DNA of 64,000 nt from the NCBI RefSeq assembly GCF_025998535.1, contig NZ_AP024233.1, positions 3,000,001-3,064,000 of the forward strand, given 5' to 3'. The notes below the pieces were generated by a model. The model saw only the letters and a list, made by a program, of their open reading frames with translations. It did not search any database and was not told where the DNA came from. Origin of the DNA: Desulfolithobacter dissulfuricans. Lineage in GTDB: Bacteria; Desulfobacterota; Desulfobulbia; Desulfobulbales; Desulfobulbaceae. Shown here one piece after another: positions 8,857 through 17,860 of this stretch; positions within the stretch are counted from its first letter, which is position 1, and the number at the start of each line of letters is the position of its first letter. Position numbers and translations under genes: made by a program.

Positions 8857-9628
8857 GGCACTGGGCTGTTTTATGGCAGAAGGCGACCACCTCGGTGTAG
8901 CGAAGCCCGGTGCCACCGAAGATATCCAGGGCCGAGCCCACGGTGACATCCAGCCTGCCCCGCCCGGCCTGGTGGATGAGTTCCAGATCGCTTAGCGAGG
9001 TCACGCCGCCGGCGTAGGTGGTGGGGATGGAGACATGGTCGGCCAGCAGACCGATCAACCGCTCGTCCACTCCCATGCACTTGCCCTCCACGTCCACGGC
9101 ATGGACGAGAAACTCGTCGCAGAACCGGGCCAGCCAGTCCAGCACCCGGCCATCGAGTCGCAGATCGGTGAATTTCTGCCACCGGTCGGTGACCACGTAA
9201 TACCCGTCTTCGCGCCAGCGGCAGCTCAGGTCCAGAACCAGGTGCTCCCTGCCCACCTGGCGAACCAGGGCGGTCAAACGCTCCTCGTCCAGGAGTCCGT
9301 CATGAAAGACATGGGAGGTGACGATAACATGGGAGGCTCCGCGATCCAGCCACAGGGAAGCGTTGTCGGCCGTGATGCCGCCGCCAAGCTGCAAACCGCC
9401 GGGCCAGGCCGAAAGAGCATCAACGGCGGCCTCTTCGTTACCCGGACCAAGCATGATCACATGGCCGCCGGTCAGGTTATCGTCCCGGTACATCCGGGCG
9501 TAATGGGAGGGGGGAAATTCAGAGGAAAAATTGGTCTGCAGGTCCGCAGATGCAGTGTCGCTCAGGGTCGAGCCGACAATCTGCTTGACCCTGCCATCAT
9601 GAAGGTCGATGCAGGGACGAAATCGCAT
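8846..9628 (-). CDS. hisA: HisA, eukaryotic (HIS6) type ProFAR isomerase
   Basis: This 260-residue TIM-barrel protein is a phosphoribosylformimino-5-aminoimidazole carboxamide ribotide isomerase, the fourth step of histidine synthesis. It starts MRFRPCIDLHDGRVKQIVGS and carries NFSSEFPPSHYARMYRDDNL, GGHVIMLGPGNEEAA, GGLQLGGGITADNA and HVIVTSHVF. This wording is that of the fungal/plant HIS6 type, not the usual bacterial HisA (which starts near MIIPAIDL). The catalytic aspartate near the N-terminus (CIDLHDG) and a second one in AVDVEGK are present. It overlaps the small downstream gene and follows the ATPase gene, not a histidine operon. Confidence 0.88.
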   Translation of the reverse strand: MRFRPCIDLHDGRVKQIVGSTLSDTASADLQTNFSSEFPPSHYARMYRDDNLTGGHVIMLGPGNEEAAVDALSAWPGGLQLGGGITADNASLWLDRGASHVIVTSHVFHDGLLDEERLTALVRQVGREHLVLDLSCRWREDGYYVVTDRWQKFTDLRLDGRVLDWLARFCDEFLVHAVDVEGKCMGVDERLIGLLADHVSIPTTYAGGVTSLSDLELIHQAGRGRLDVTVGSALDIFGGTGLRYTEVVAFCHKTAQCHEG

Positions 9629-9703
9629 GGCAAATATCTGATAATCATGGTGTCACCGGGTGGCCGGAGGCCGACCCGGTGACGGGAAATCGGCTACGGG
9701 ATG

Positions 9704-10396
9704 TCAGCCCTCTTTGACCATCATGGTGGTCGGGTCCAGCTTGAGGGCCGAGGTCGTGGTATCCGGCTCACCCTGGTTACGGATGATATCGAGTTCGATC
9801 ACTCCGTCTTCAGGCTTGAGGAGAACCACGGTATCGAAAAGATCATCCACCTCGTGGCACGGGGCCGGGACACCGGCCGGCGACATCCGCTGATCATCAC
9901 GGTGACAGGTGGCGGAAAACCAGGCCTGGAGGCTCATGCTCTCCATCAGATCCTTGATGTCTTCCAGGTCCTCGCGACCGGAATTCTCGAAATCAAAGCC
10001 ATCGATCACCACGCAGTTGGGCTTGAAGATGTCCTGGAGTACCAGATCATTGAGCCGCTCTTCCAGCCGGGCCCGGGAAAAGGCCGACTCTTTGAAGGTC
10101 ATGATCATCCGATGACGCTTGACCATCTCGATCAACTCGTGGGGCCGGTTGACAGCATGCTCCTCGAGAATACCCTGGAGAATATCATCGTACCAGGCGC
10201 GGGTCTTGTCGATGGACTCACCGATGGCCACGTGGATGACCTGGTTGCCACGCAGGATGGCGTCCAGAGCGATCTGGACAAGCAGGGCGGTCTTTCCCAG
10301 ACCAGCCCGGGCCATGACCAGCCCAAGCTGCTTGTTATCTCTGCCAAGTTTCAGTACCCTGAGGGGATTCTGGGTTACCAGAGGCTCATATCCCAT
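9704..10396 (-). CDS. P-loop ATPase of unknown role
   Basis: From the ATG at 10396 this encodes 230 residues, starting MGYEPLVTQNPLRVLKLGRD. A Walker A motif (ARAGLGKTALLVQIALDAIL) lies at about residues 30-40 and a Walker B-like stretch (NCVVIDGFDF) near 140, so it binds and probably hydrolyses nucleotide. The fold is RecA/KaiC-like. I do not recognise a specific function. I chose this start because GGAG lies seven bases upstream; the frame open from 10516 adds 40 residues before the homology-like part. It lies between fusA and hisA on the same strand. Confidence 0.75.
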   Translation of the reverse strand: MGYEPLVTQNPLRVLKLGRDNKQLGLVMARAGLGKTALLVQIALDAILRGNQVIHVAIGESIDKTRAWYDDILQGILEEHAVNRPHELIEMVKRHRMIMTFKESAFSRARLEERLNDLVLQDIFKPNCVVIDGFDFENSGREDLEDIKDLMESMSLQAWFSATCHRDDQRMSPAGVPAPCHEVDDLFDTVVLLKPEDGVIELDIIRNQGEPDTTTSALKLDPTTMMVKEG

Positions 10397-10524
10397 TGCT
10401 TCACTCCGTATATCTAACGTTTCTGTCCGAATACTGCCGCGGCGAACACCCGTGCAGGATGACGAATCAGCCAGGCGAACCATGAACACCCTCCCCTGAT
10501 AACAGGAGAGGATCACGCATAACT

Positions 10525-12612
10525 TTAATTATTTTTCCGTTCTTCTTCGTATTTCTTGACCAACTCGTCGGCCACGCTCTTGGGCACCTGCTTGTAGGAA
10601 TCGAACTCCATGGTGAACTCGGCCTTGCCCTGGGTAAGCGACCGCAGGGTGGTAGAGTAGCCAAACATCTCCGAGAGCGGCACCTCAGCCTCGACCACGG
10701 TATAGTTGCCTTCCTCGAAGGTTCCGACAATCACGCCGCGGCGCTGGTTCAGGCTGCCCATGACCGCGCCCTGGAACTCGGAGGGACCCTCGACGGCAAC
10801 CTTCATGATCGGCTCCATGATAATGGGGCCGGCTTTCTGGAAGCCCTGCTTGAAGGCGCCTTTGGCCGCCTGCTGGAAGGCCATGTCCGAGGAGTCCACC
10901 GAATGGAAGCTACCATCATTGATGACCACCCGGATACCTGTGATGGGCGAGCCGGTGAGCGGACCTTTTTCCATGGATGCCTGAAAACCCTTGTCACAGG
11001 AGGGAATGTATTCCCTGGGGATGACACCACCGACGATCTCATCGACAAACTCGTACTCGCCCTCTTCCAGCGGTTCCATGTAGCCTGCCACCCGGCCGAA
11101 CTGACCTGAACCACCGGTCTGCTTCTTGTGAGTGTAGTCGAAATCCGCCCGCTGGGTAATGGCCTCGCGATAGGCGACCCGGGGGGCTCCGACCTCGACC
11201 TCGGCCTTATATTCGCGCTTCATCCGTTCGATATACACTTCCAGGTGCAGCTCGCCCATGCCGGAGATGATCGTCTCACCGGTCTCATGGTCGACAAAGG
11301 AACGGAAGGTGGGATCTTCCTTGCAGAAGCGATTGAGCGCCTTGGACAGGTTGGCCTGAGCCTTGTTGTCCACCGGGGTGATGGCCAGGGAGATAACCGG
11401 ATTGGGTACATGCATGGAGCTCATGGACCAGTTGATATCTTCGCTGCAGAAGGTATCACCGGAGGCACAGTCGACGCCAAAGAGGGCAACGATATCACCG
11501 GCGCTGGTCCCTTCGATTTCCTCCATCTGATCCGCGTGCATACGAACAAGCCGGCCGACCTTGGTCTTCTTGCCGGTCCGGGTGTTGATGATGGTATCAC
11601 CCTTGTTGATTGTACCCTGGTAGGTTCGGATATAGGTCAGCTGCCCATACCTGCCGTCTTCAAGCTTGAAGGCCAGGGCCACCAGCGGATCATGGGGATC
11701 ATTGGAGACCGTGACTTCGGCCTCGTCCCTGTCCAGGTCCAGGGCCGTGTTCTCGACTTCGGTAGGACACGGCAGATAGGCGTTGACCGCGTCCAGCAGC
11801 GGCTGTACACCCTTGTTCTTGTAGGCCGAACCGATCATCACCGGGGTCAGCTCGAGGCTGAGCACACCCTTGCGGATAGCGTCATGGATCATCTCTTCGG
11901 TGGGTTCCCTCTCTTCCAGAATGGCTTCCATGAGTTCATCGGAAAACATGGAGACATTGTCGAGAAGTTCCTCCCGCTTCTCAGCGGCCTCTTCCTTGAG
12001 ATGATCCGGGATCTCTTCGTAGCGGACATCGTCACCCTGCTCGCCATCGAAATAGACTGCCTTCATGGAGACCAGGTCGACCACACCTTCGAGCTCACTC
12101 TCCAGGCCGATGGGCAGCTGGATCATGATGGCGTTGAGGTCGAGTTTGTCACGCAGCTGCTGGGTGACGCGGTAGGGGTTGGCGCCGGTGCGGTCGCACT
12201 TGTTGATAAAGGCGATCCGCGGAACCTTGTACCGGGTCATCTGCCGGTTGACGGTAATGGACTGGGACTGCACACCGCCGACGGAACAGAGTATGAGAAT
12301 GGCACCGTCGAGAACCCGCAGGGCCCGTTCCACCTCGATGGTGAAGTCCACGTGACCGGGAGTGTCGATGATATTGATGTGGTGATCCTTCCAACTGCAG
12401 AAGGTGGCCGCGGACTGGATGGTGATGCCGCGCTCCTTCTCGAGCTCCATGGAATCCATGGTGGCGCCGACGCCGTCCTTGCCACGTACCTCGTGGATGG
12501 CATGGATACGACGGGTATAATACAGAATCCGCTCTGTAAGCGTCGTCTTACCCGAGTCGATATGGGCACTGATTCCAATATTTCGTACTTTTGACAGATC
12601 CTTTATCTTCAT
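10525..12612 (-). CDS. fusA: Elongation factor G, spd/mitochondrial-like type
   Basis: This 695-residue GTPase catalyses ribosomal translocation. The G domain is intact: [20 protein letters not shown] (P-loop), [11 protein letters not shown] (switch I), [12 protein letters not shown] (G3) and [11 protein letters not shown] (G4, NKCD). Domains II to V follow, ending in [16 protein letters not shown]. The DSGKTT and [19 protein letters not shown] wording is that of the spd-type EF-G found in spirochaetes, planctomycetes and some Desulfobacterota and is close to mitochondrial EF-G1. The ATG at 12612 follows GAGGAA; the longer frame has no EF-G residues. It is not in a str operon here, so a second EF-G may exist elsewhere. 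Confidence 0.95.
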   Translation of the reverse strand: MKIKDLSKVRNIGISAHIDSGKTTLTERILYYTRRIHAIHEVRGKDGVGATMDSMELEKERGITIQSAATFCSWKDHHINIIDTPGHVDFTIEVERALRVLDGAILILCSVGGVQSQSITVNRQMTRYKVPRIAFINKCDRTGANPYRVTQQLRDKLDLNAIMIQLPIGLESELEGVVDLVSMKAVYFDGEQGDDVRYEEIPDHLKEEAAEKREELLDNVSMFSDELMEAILEEREPTEEMIHDAIRKGVLSLELTPVMIGSAYKNKGVQPLLDAVNAYLPCPTEVENTALDLDRDEAEVTVSNDPHDPLVALAFKLEDGRYGQLTYIRTYQGTINKGDTIINTRTGKKTKVGRLVRMHADQMEEIEGTSAGDIVALFGVDCASGDTFCSEDINWSMSSMHVPNPVISLAITPVDNKAQANLSKALNRFCKEDPTFRSFVDHETGETIISGMGELHLEVYIERMKREYKAEVEVGAPRVAYREAITQRADFDYTHKKQTGGSGQFGRVAGYMEPLEEGEYEFVDEIVGGVIPREYIPSCDKGFQASMEKGPLTGSPITGIRVVINDGSFHSVDSSDMAFQQAAKGAFKQGFQKAGPIIMEPIMKVAVEGPSEFQGAVMGSLNQRRGVIVGTFEEGNYTVVEAEVPLSEMFGYSTTLRSLTQGKAEFTMEFDSYKQVPKSVADELVKKYEEERKNN

Positions 12613-12794
12613 TACCAGTTCCTCAATTACTGTCAGCCTCAAACAGCCTAACACCATGCGGGACAACAATCCCGCACAACAAACCAAGAAAACCAGGACT
12701 CCCTGAAATCCAGGCCCGACCCACCTGAAGCGACCGGCCCGACAATACCGGGTTCCTGATTTTTGATTTCCTGATAAACCGTGAGCAGATAAAT

Positions 12795-12830
12795 AAAAAA
12801 GGAGTTACAGTGAGCTCTGCAACTCCTTTT
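12795..12830 (-). terminator. Rho-independent terminator of tRNA-Phe
   Basis: On the minus strand AAAAGGAGTTGCAG pairs with CTGTAACTCCTTTT around a short loop (one A-C mismatch) and is followed by a T-rich tract. It begins 12 bases after the tRNA-Phe 3' end and so separates the tRNA from fusA. Confidence 0.8.
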
Positions 12831-12841
12831 ATGCGTTAAGA

Positions 12842-12917
<76 letters not shown>

Positions 12918-12937
12918 GCCTGAGCTTAAATCGGAAT

Positions 12938-12967
12938 TGTATACCAAACTACAGCATACTTTGTCAA
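12938..12967 (-). promoter_or_regulatory. Sigma-70-type promoter for tRNA-Phe
   Basis: On the minus strand a perfect -35 box TTGACA (12962-12967) is separated by 18 bases from TATACA (12938-12943). The expected start site lies a few bases before the 5' end of tRNA-Phe. Confidence 0.7.
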
Positions 12968-12975
12968 TATTTTTT

Positions 12976-13755
12976 TCACGTTTTTTTCTTCGTGAGAAGC
13001 TCGCCCAGGTCGATATCAAAATCATCCAGGGCAGTGCCGGTTTTCACCGCCGGCCCGGAAAACATGCCTCCGGCCTGGTCGGCGGGCGGCGGTGGCGGCG
13101 CGCCCAGCTCCAGGTCATCGACCTGCAGATCCTCGAGATTTCCACCACCCCCGGTCCCGGGAGCAATGGTCTCTCCGGCCTCTGTTCCGACCGTGTCGTC
13201 CAGGACCAGAGCTTCACCGGTCAGGGCTTCTTCCCCTTCTTCCCCGGCCGGAGGCGCCAGGTCGGAGAGATCAAGCCCACTGAAATCCAGCGACGGTGCT
13301 TCATCGGCATCCTCGACCGAAACCTCCTCGTCCAGGGAGAGCTCCATTTCCGCACCATGTTCTACCGTAAATTCTTCCTCAAGATCAAGGGAAATTTCAC
13401 CAAAAAGCCCCTCGCCGATCTCGCCGTCCGGCTGCAGATCCTCTTCGCTCTCTTCCATGGAGAAGACGATCTCCGTATCTTCGTCGTTGCCCGCCCCCAG
13501 CTCCTCCTCCGCGTCGTCCAGGACAAAATCAATATCCTCGGCCGAGTCGCCAAAAAGCAGCTCGTCCTGCCCGGCAACTTCTACCTCCCCGGGAGTCTCC
13601 ATCGACTCCTCGAAATCGGTCCGTAAAAAGAGAGGGGCTTCCACCTGATAGATGGTCCCATCGAGCTCAGCAGACACCTCGCTGATGTCCCGCCCGCACT
13701 TGACGCATGTTTCCAGATGGTCAAAGGAGATAAAGCCGCATTTCGGACAACGCAT
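12976..13755 (-). CDS. Acidic protein with N-terminal zinc ribbon
   Basis: This 259-residue protein begins MRCPKCGFISFDHLETCVKC, a CxxC-x(13)-CxxC zinc ribbon. The remainder is very acidic and low in complexity, rich in Glu, Asp, Gly and Ala, with a proline run (APPPPPADQ) near residue 222 and a lysine-rich end (LLTKKKT). No membrane segment or enzyme motif is present. Proteins of this shape occur in Desulfobacterota but their job is unknown to me. It is a single gene between tRNA-Phe and ispA. The composition suggests a disordered tail used for binding partners, which is inference. Confidence 0.75.
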   Translation of the reverse strand: MRCPKCGFISFDHLETCVKCGRDISEVSAELDGTIYQVEAPLFLRTDFEESMETPGEVEVAGQDELLFGDSAEDIDFVLDDAEEELGAGNDEDTEIVFSMEESEEDLQPDGEIGEGLFGEISLDLEEEFTVEHGAEMELSLDEEVSVEDADEAPSLDFSGLDLSDLAPPAGEEGEEALTGEALVLDDTVGTEAGETIAPGTGGGGNLEDLQVDDLELGAPPPPPADQAGGMFSGPAVKTGTALDDFDIDLGELLTKKKT

Positions 13756-13922
13756 AATCCTGCCTGTCTGTTCAAGTTACTATTTCCCCGAGCCGGAGGG
13801 CAAGGCGCTTTACAAACTGTTGTATTATCGCACAGAGCCACTGCAAAAATCAAGGCGGATTTAAGACGGTCAAGATCCGGGCGGACAACCGCTACCGGGC
13901 AGCAACAGGGCCGGCCGGCGAC

Positions 13923-14819
13923 CTACCGGTTTCGCTCGACAATATAGCGGGCAAGGGCTCTGAGTGGCTCGGCCGGCTCCCCCATACCATCCAGGGCGCC
14001 CAGGGCCCGCTCTACGGCCTCCCGGGCCAGCTGCCGGGTCTTCTCCACCCCGAAAAAGGCGGGATAGGTGGCCTTGCCGCGCTCGGCATCGCTACCGGCC
14101 GCCTTGCCGAGCTGTTCGGTGGTGGAGAGCACGTTGAGCAAATCGTCGACAATCTGAAAGGCCAAGCCGATGTTGTTGCCGTAACTACCGAGGGCCTGCA
14201 GCTGATCTTCCGTCGCTCCCGCCACCAGGGCGCCGGCCTGTACCGAGGCGGTTATCAGGGCACCGGTCTTGCTGCGATGAATGGTCTTAAGATCATCAAA
14301 TTCGATATTCCTGCCCTCAAAGGCGATATCCAGGGCCTGGCCACCCACCATGCCAAGCGGACCCGCTGCCCGGGCAATAGTGTGGATAACCTGGATTCTG
14401 GCCTCCGGATCCAGACCGCCTGCCGACGGACGGCTCAGCAGCTCGAAGGCAAAGGTCAGGAGTCCGTCTCCGGCAAGGATGGCCTGCGCCTCGCCAAAGA
14501 CCATGTGATTGGTGGGTTTACCCCGGCGCAGGGCATCGTCATCCATGGCCGGCAGGTCGTCGTGGATCAAGGAATAGGTGTGGATACACTCCAGGGCACA
14601 GGCCACCGGCAAAAGCTGATCATCCAGGGAATCATCACCGCAGATGGTCCGGCCGGCGGCAAGACAGAGAATGGGACGGACGCGCTTGCCCCCGACGAAC
14701 AGACTGTAGCGCATGGCCGCCACATGATCCTTGAAATCGCCCTCGGCCCGAAGCATGAACTCTTCCAGAGCCTGCTCAACCAGCCTGCGCTGGGACTGAA
14801 GATACTTCTTGATATCCAC
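13923..14819 (-). CDS. ispA: Short-chain (farnesyl/geranyl) diphosphate synthase
   Basis: This 298-residue trans-prenyltransferase condenses isopentenyl diphosphate with dimethylallyl and geranyl diphosphate. The first aspartate-rich motif is DDLPAMDDDALRRGKPTNH (near residue 85), with the DDxxxxD form of bacterial FPP synthases, and the second is FQIVDDLLNV (near 225). Active-site GKRVRP (about 43-48) is present. Length is normal. It is divergent from ispH across about 210 bases, so early and late isoprenoid genes sit side by side. Product length (C15 or C20) cannot be fixed from the sequence alone. Confidence 0.93.
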   Translation of the reverse strand: MDIKKYLQSQRRLVEQALEEFMLRAEGDFKDHVAAMRYSLFVGGKRVRPILCLAAGRTICGDDSLDDQLLPVACALECIHTYSLIHDDLPAMDDDALRRGKPTNHMVFGEAQAILAGDGLLTFAFELLSRPSAGGLDPEARIQVIHTIARAAGPLGMVGGQALDIAFEGRNIEFDDLKTIHRSKTGALITASVQAGALVAGATEDQLQALGSYGNNIGLAFQIVDDLLNVLSTTEQLGKAAGSDAERGKATYPAFFGVEKTRQLAREAVERALGALDGMGEPAEPLRALARYIVERNR

Positions 14820-15030
14820 CGCTCACCTCATGAAAAAATGGAAAAGGTCCTCTTCAGGGTCGCAAGGATACTCTTTTCTCTTTTCCTTTTCAAAAGCAAA
14901 TATTATCATTTGAGGTCTTCATCATACAGGACCCTGCCCACAACCCTGACAAAAGGGGCGAGCCTGCCCCGAAGGGCCGAACAGGGAAGAAAAGCCTGCC
15001 CCCTGACACCGTAACCCATCGGGAGTTCCC

Positions 15031-15978
15031 ATGAACGTACTTCTTGCCAAGCCACGCGGATTCTGCGCCGGAGTCAAACGGGCCATAGCCATAGTCGAAA
15101 AGGCACTGGAGATCTATGGCGCGCCGATTTATGTGCTCCACGAAATCGTCCACAACACCACGGTGGTCAACACCCTGCGGGAAAAGGGCGTCGTCTTCGT
15201 GGAACAGCTCGAGGAGGCACCCGGAAACTCGGTACTCATCTTCAGCGCCCATGGGGTGGCCAGATCCGTGGAGGAAAGGGCCAGAAAGCTTGGCCTGCGG
15301 ACCATCAACGCCACCTGTCCGCTGGTGACCAAGGTGCATCGCCGCGTGGCCCTGCTCAACAAAATCGGCTACGACGTCCTGGTGATCGGCCACCGGGGAC
15401 ATCCCGAAGTAGAGGGGACCTGCGGCCGGGCAAGCGGAGCCGTGCACGTGGTCTCCCGACCCGAAGACGTGGCCGCCCTCACCGTTGCCGATGACAACCG
15501 GGTCGGGTATGTCACCCAGACCACCCTGTCCATGGACGATGCCAGCGAGGTTCTGGCCGCCATCAGGGCCCGGTTTCCGAAGATCGACCAGCCCGAGCGA
15601 ACCGACATCTGTTACGCCACCCAGAATCGACAGAACGCGGTCCGGGAGCTGTGCGAGGAGGTCGACCTGTTGCTGGTTGTGGGCTCGAAGAACTCCTCCA
15701 ACTCCAACCGGCTCCGCGAAGTGGGCGAGCACCGCAACATCACTTCCCACCTGATAGACAATGCCTCGGAGATAGATCCAGCCTGGCTGCAGGGGGTGAC
15801 AACCATCGGGGTGACCGCCGGCGCCTCGGCCCCGGAATCACTGGTCAATGAGGTCCTTGACCGTCTTCGCGACCTGGGCGCCATCTCCATCCGGGAGATG
15901 GAGGGCGAGGACGAGACCATCCAGTTTCAACTGGGCTGTCCGGAGCTGGACGAACTGGAGCCCGGCCCGGCCACATAG
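15031..15978 (+). CDS. ispH: 4-hydroxy-3-methylbut-2-enyl diphosphate reductase
   Basis: IspH is the iron-sulfur enzyme of the last MEP pathway step, making IPP and DMAPP. The 315-residue protein starts MNVLLAKPRGFCAGVKRAI, with the first cluster cysteine in GFCAGV. The other two cluster cysteines lie in NATCPLVTKVH (about residue 96) and DICYATQNRQ (about 193). Substrate-binding motifs VLHEIVHN, GHRGHPEVEGT and VGSKNSSNSNRL are all present. The ATG is ten bases downstream of GGGAG. Its 3' end overlaps the convergent glycerate kinase gene by about 50 bases. Confidence 0.96.
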   Translation: MNVLLAKPRGFCAGVKRAIAIVEKALEIYGAPIYVLHEIVHNTTVVNTLREKGVVFVEQLEEAPGNSVLIFSAHGVARSVEERARKLGLRTINATCPLVTKVHRRVALLNKIGYDVLVIGHRGHPEVEGTCGRASGAVHVVSRPEDVAALTVADDNRVGYVTQTTLSMDDASEVLAAIRARFPKIDQPERTDICYATQNRQNAVRELCEEVDLLLVVGSKNSSNSNRLREVGEHRNITSHLIDNASEIDPAWLQGVTTIGVTAGASAPESLVNEVLDRLRDLGAISIREMEGEDETIQFQLGCPELDELEPGPAT

Positions 15979-17093
15979 CAGCGCACCACCTGTTCCGCGG
16001 TTCGTGCCAGGTACTCCCGGGCCCTGGCCATGGCCTGCGCCAGGGTCACCGGCCCGGGACAGATGGAAAACACCGCGCTGATCCCCAACTCATATAACCC
16101 GTCAAGTTCCTCACCCACGGATCCGGCAAGGGCAACGCAGGGAATACCCTGCCTCCCTGCCGCCCGGGCCACTCCGGCCGGCGCCTTGCCAAAAGCGGTC
16201 TGAAAATCTATCTGTCCCTCGCCGGTCAGCACCAGGTCTGCCCCCTGGAGATGATCCTCCAGCTCCACGAGCTCCAGAACCAGCTCGATACCCCGCCGCA
16301 GCCTGGCCCCGAGGAAGGCGTACAAGCCGGCCCCCAGGCCACCGGCGGCCCCGGCTCCGGGCAGATTGCAGACATCGACGCCCAGGTCTGCCAGGATCAC
16401 GCGGGCCAGGTTGGCCAGCCCCTCATCAAGCAACTCAACCTGTTCGGGCGTCGCCCCTTTCTGGGGTGCGTATACCCGGGCGGCTCCATTGTCTCCGCAG
16501 AGCGGATTGTCCACATCACAGACCGCCTCGATTTTTACATCCCGCAGCCTGGGATCCATGCCCGAGACATCGATGTGACGGATCGATCCCAGGGCCCCGC
16601 CGACGGGTTCAACCTCCTGCCCCTGCCAGTCGAGAAACCGAATCCCCAGAGCCTTGGCCATGCCGATGCCACCGTCATTGGTGGCGCTGCCGCCGATACC
16701 GACCACAATCCGCGACACGCCAAGATCCAGAGCGGCGCGAATCAGCTCACCGGTACCAAGCGTCGTGGTCCGACAGGGATCACGGTGCTCCGGAGGAACC
16801 AGTGCCAGACCGCTGGCCAGAGCCATCTCGATAACCGCCACCCCTTTGTCCGTCACATGGCAGAAATGGGCCTCCACCGGGGCAAAAAGGGGACCGGTTA
16901 CCGTCCTGCGGATCAGTTGCCCACCCAGGGAACCGTGCACCACCTCAACCAGACCGTCACCACCATCGGCCACCGGGACCTCCACGACCAGGGCCCCGGG
17001 AAGTGCCCGACGCACGCCGGCGGCTATGGCCGCGGCCACCCCGGGGGCCGACAGACATTCCTTAAACTCATTGGGCGCAATGACGATTTTCAT
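15927..17093 (-). CDS. Glycerate kinase (GarK/GlxK family)
   Basis: This 388-residue enzyme phosphorylates glycerate (2-phosphoglycerate-forming in this family). It begins MKIVIAPNEFKECLSAPGVA and holds VPVADGGDGLVEV, GIGGSATNDGGIGMAKALG and LTGEGQIDFQTAFGKAP, the family signatures. I start at the ATG at 17093 because the family begins exactly there and AGGTGGGAG precedes it. The last residues (a serine run and GQPS) overlap ispH on the other strand by about 50 bases; the unusual tail could reflect a small reading-frame error near the end. It stands alone, with a repeat element just upstream. Confidence 0.9.
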   Translation of the reverse strand: MKIVIAPNEFKECLSAPGVAAAIAAGVRRALPGALVVEVPVADGGDGLVEVVHGSLGGQLIRRTVTGPLFAPVEAHFCHVTDKGVAVIEMALASGLALVPPEHRDPCRTTTLGTGELIRAALDLGVSRIVVGIGGSATNDGGIGMAKALGIRFLDWQGQEVEPVGGALGSIRHIDVSGMDPRLRDVKIEAVCDVDNPLCGDNGAARVYAPQKGATPEQVELLDEGLANLARVILADLGVDVCNLPGAGAAGGLGAGLYAFLGARLRRGIELVLELVELEDHLQGADLVLTGEGQIDFQTAFGKAPAGVARAAGRQGIPCVALAGSVGEELDGLYELGISAVFSICPGPVTLAQAMARAREYLARTAEQVVRCYVAGPGSSSSSSGQPS

Positions 17094-17123
17094 CTCCCAC
17101 CTGCAGGTCAGCAAAAACAAATG

Positions 17124-17293
17124 TGATTACCACTGAAATTCAGCCACTGATACCTGAAGATGTCGGCCTCATCCGTTTCACGGGTGTCTGTGGCCTGGAT
17201 GGCCACAGACAAGCCCCCAGGGACGGGTTTATGGCGTCCCGTGAAACGGATGAGGCCGACACCGGTTTCAATGTCAAAGATTGATGGTAATCA
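17124..17293. repeat. 170-bp palindromic element, family A, copy 1
   Basis: The element is bounded by inverted TGATTACCA and TGGTAATCA. Inside, the arm GATGTCGGCCTCATCCGTTT pairs with a right arm ending AACGGATGAGGCCGACACC. Between the arms are two small hairpins (TGTGGCC-TGGAT-GGCCACA and GGGACG...CGTCCC), making a cloverleaf-like fold. It matches two other copies at 19844 and 33874. Its right end directly abuts the T-tract of the tRNA-Leu terminator. Confidence 0.85.
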
Positions 17294-17294
17294 G

Positions 17295-17334
17295 AAAAAA
17301 AAGGGCCGGTATCCCTGACGAGATACCGGCCCTT
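17295..17334 (-). terminator. Rho-independent terminator of tRNA-Leu
   Basis: On the minus strand a perfect 13-bp stem (AAGGGCCGGTATC with GATACCGGCCCTT, loop of eight bases) is followed by a run of eight Ts. It lies seven bases after the tRNA and ends at the border of repeat copy 1. Confidence 0.92.
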
Positions 17335-17341
17335 GAAAATC

Positions 17342-17427
17342 TGGTGCCGAAGGCCGGAGTCGAACCGGCACGGACGAGGTCCACTGCCCCCTCAAGACAG
17401 CGTGTCTACCAATTCCACCACTTCGGC
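17342..17427 (-). tRNA. tRNA-Leu (GAG)
   Basis: An 86-base class II tRNA with acceptor GCCGAAG/CTTCGGC, long variable arm (TGGACCTCGTCCG) and encoded CCA. The anticodon loop TTGAGGG carries GAG, reading CUC/CUU codons. It follows secG by 25 bases, so it may be co-transcribed with tpiA-secG. Confidence 0.96.
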
Positions 17428-17452
17428 AACCTGAATCTATTTTCACCCTTTT

Positions 17453-17860
17453 CTATTTTTCGGTCGGCGCGTTCTCCGATGCAGACTTATCGGCCGCCGG
17501 CATGGTCGCCGGCGCTTCCCTGTCTTTCTGCTGCCCGGTGGTCGGCATGGGTATGGTGGCCGGCTCACTGGGTACCGTTGCCTGCGGCACCGGCGCAGGT
17601 GCCTGCACTTCTTTCATCACCGTACCGGTGCTCTTGTTGGCAGAAATGTAGGCCAGCGAAATCGAGGTACCCATGAACACGATAGCCGCAAAGGTGGTTA
17701 TCTTGTTCAACAGCGGCACCGGCCCTTCGGTACCGAAAAGGCTCTGGCTCGACCCACCGAAAGTGGCCCCCACATCTGCCCCCTTGCCGTGCTGCAGCAG
17801 CACAATCACGATCAGGAACAGCGAGACCAGAACATGAATGATAATTAAAAGTGTTGTCAT
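17453..17860 (-). CDS. secG: Preprotein translocase subunit SecG
   Basis: SecG is the small membrane subunit of SecYEG. The 135-residue protein begins MTTLLIIIHVLVSLFLIVIV and has the conserved LLQHGKGADVGATFGGSSQS segment, followed by a second membrane helix (ITTFAAIVFMGTSISLAYI). The C-terminal 55 residues are a polar Pro/Ala-rich tail, longer than in E. coli but common in this phylum. The start codon overlaps the stop of tpiA (ATGA), so the genes are translationally coupled; tpiA-secG linkage is widely conserved. Confidence 0.94.
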   Translation of the reverse strand: MTTLLIIIHVLVSLFLIVIVLLQHGKGADVGATFGGSSQSLFGTEGPVPLLNKITTFAAIVFMGTSISLAYISANKSTGTVMKEVQAPAPVPQATVPSEPATIPMPTTGQQKDREAPATMPAADKSASENAPTEK

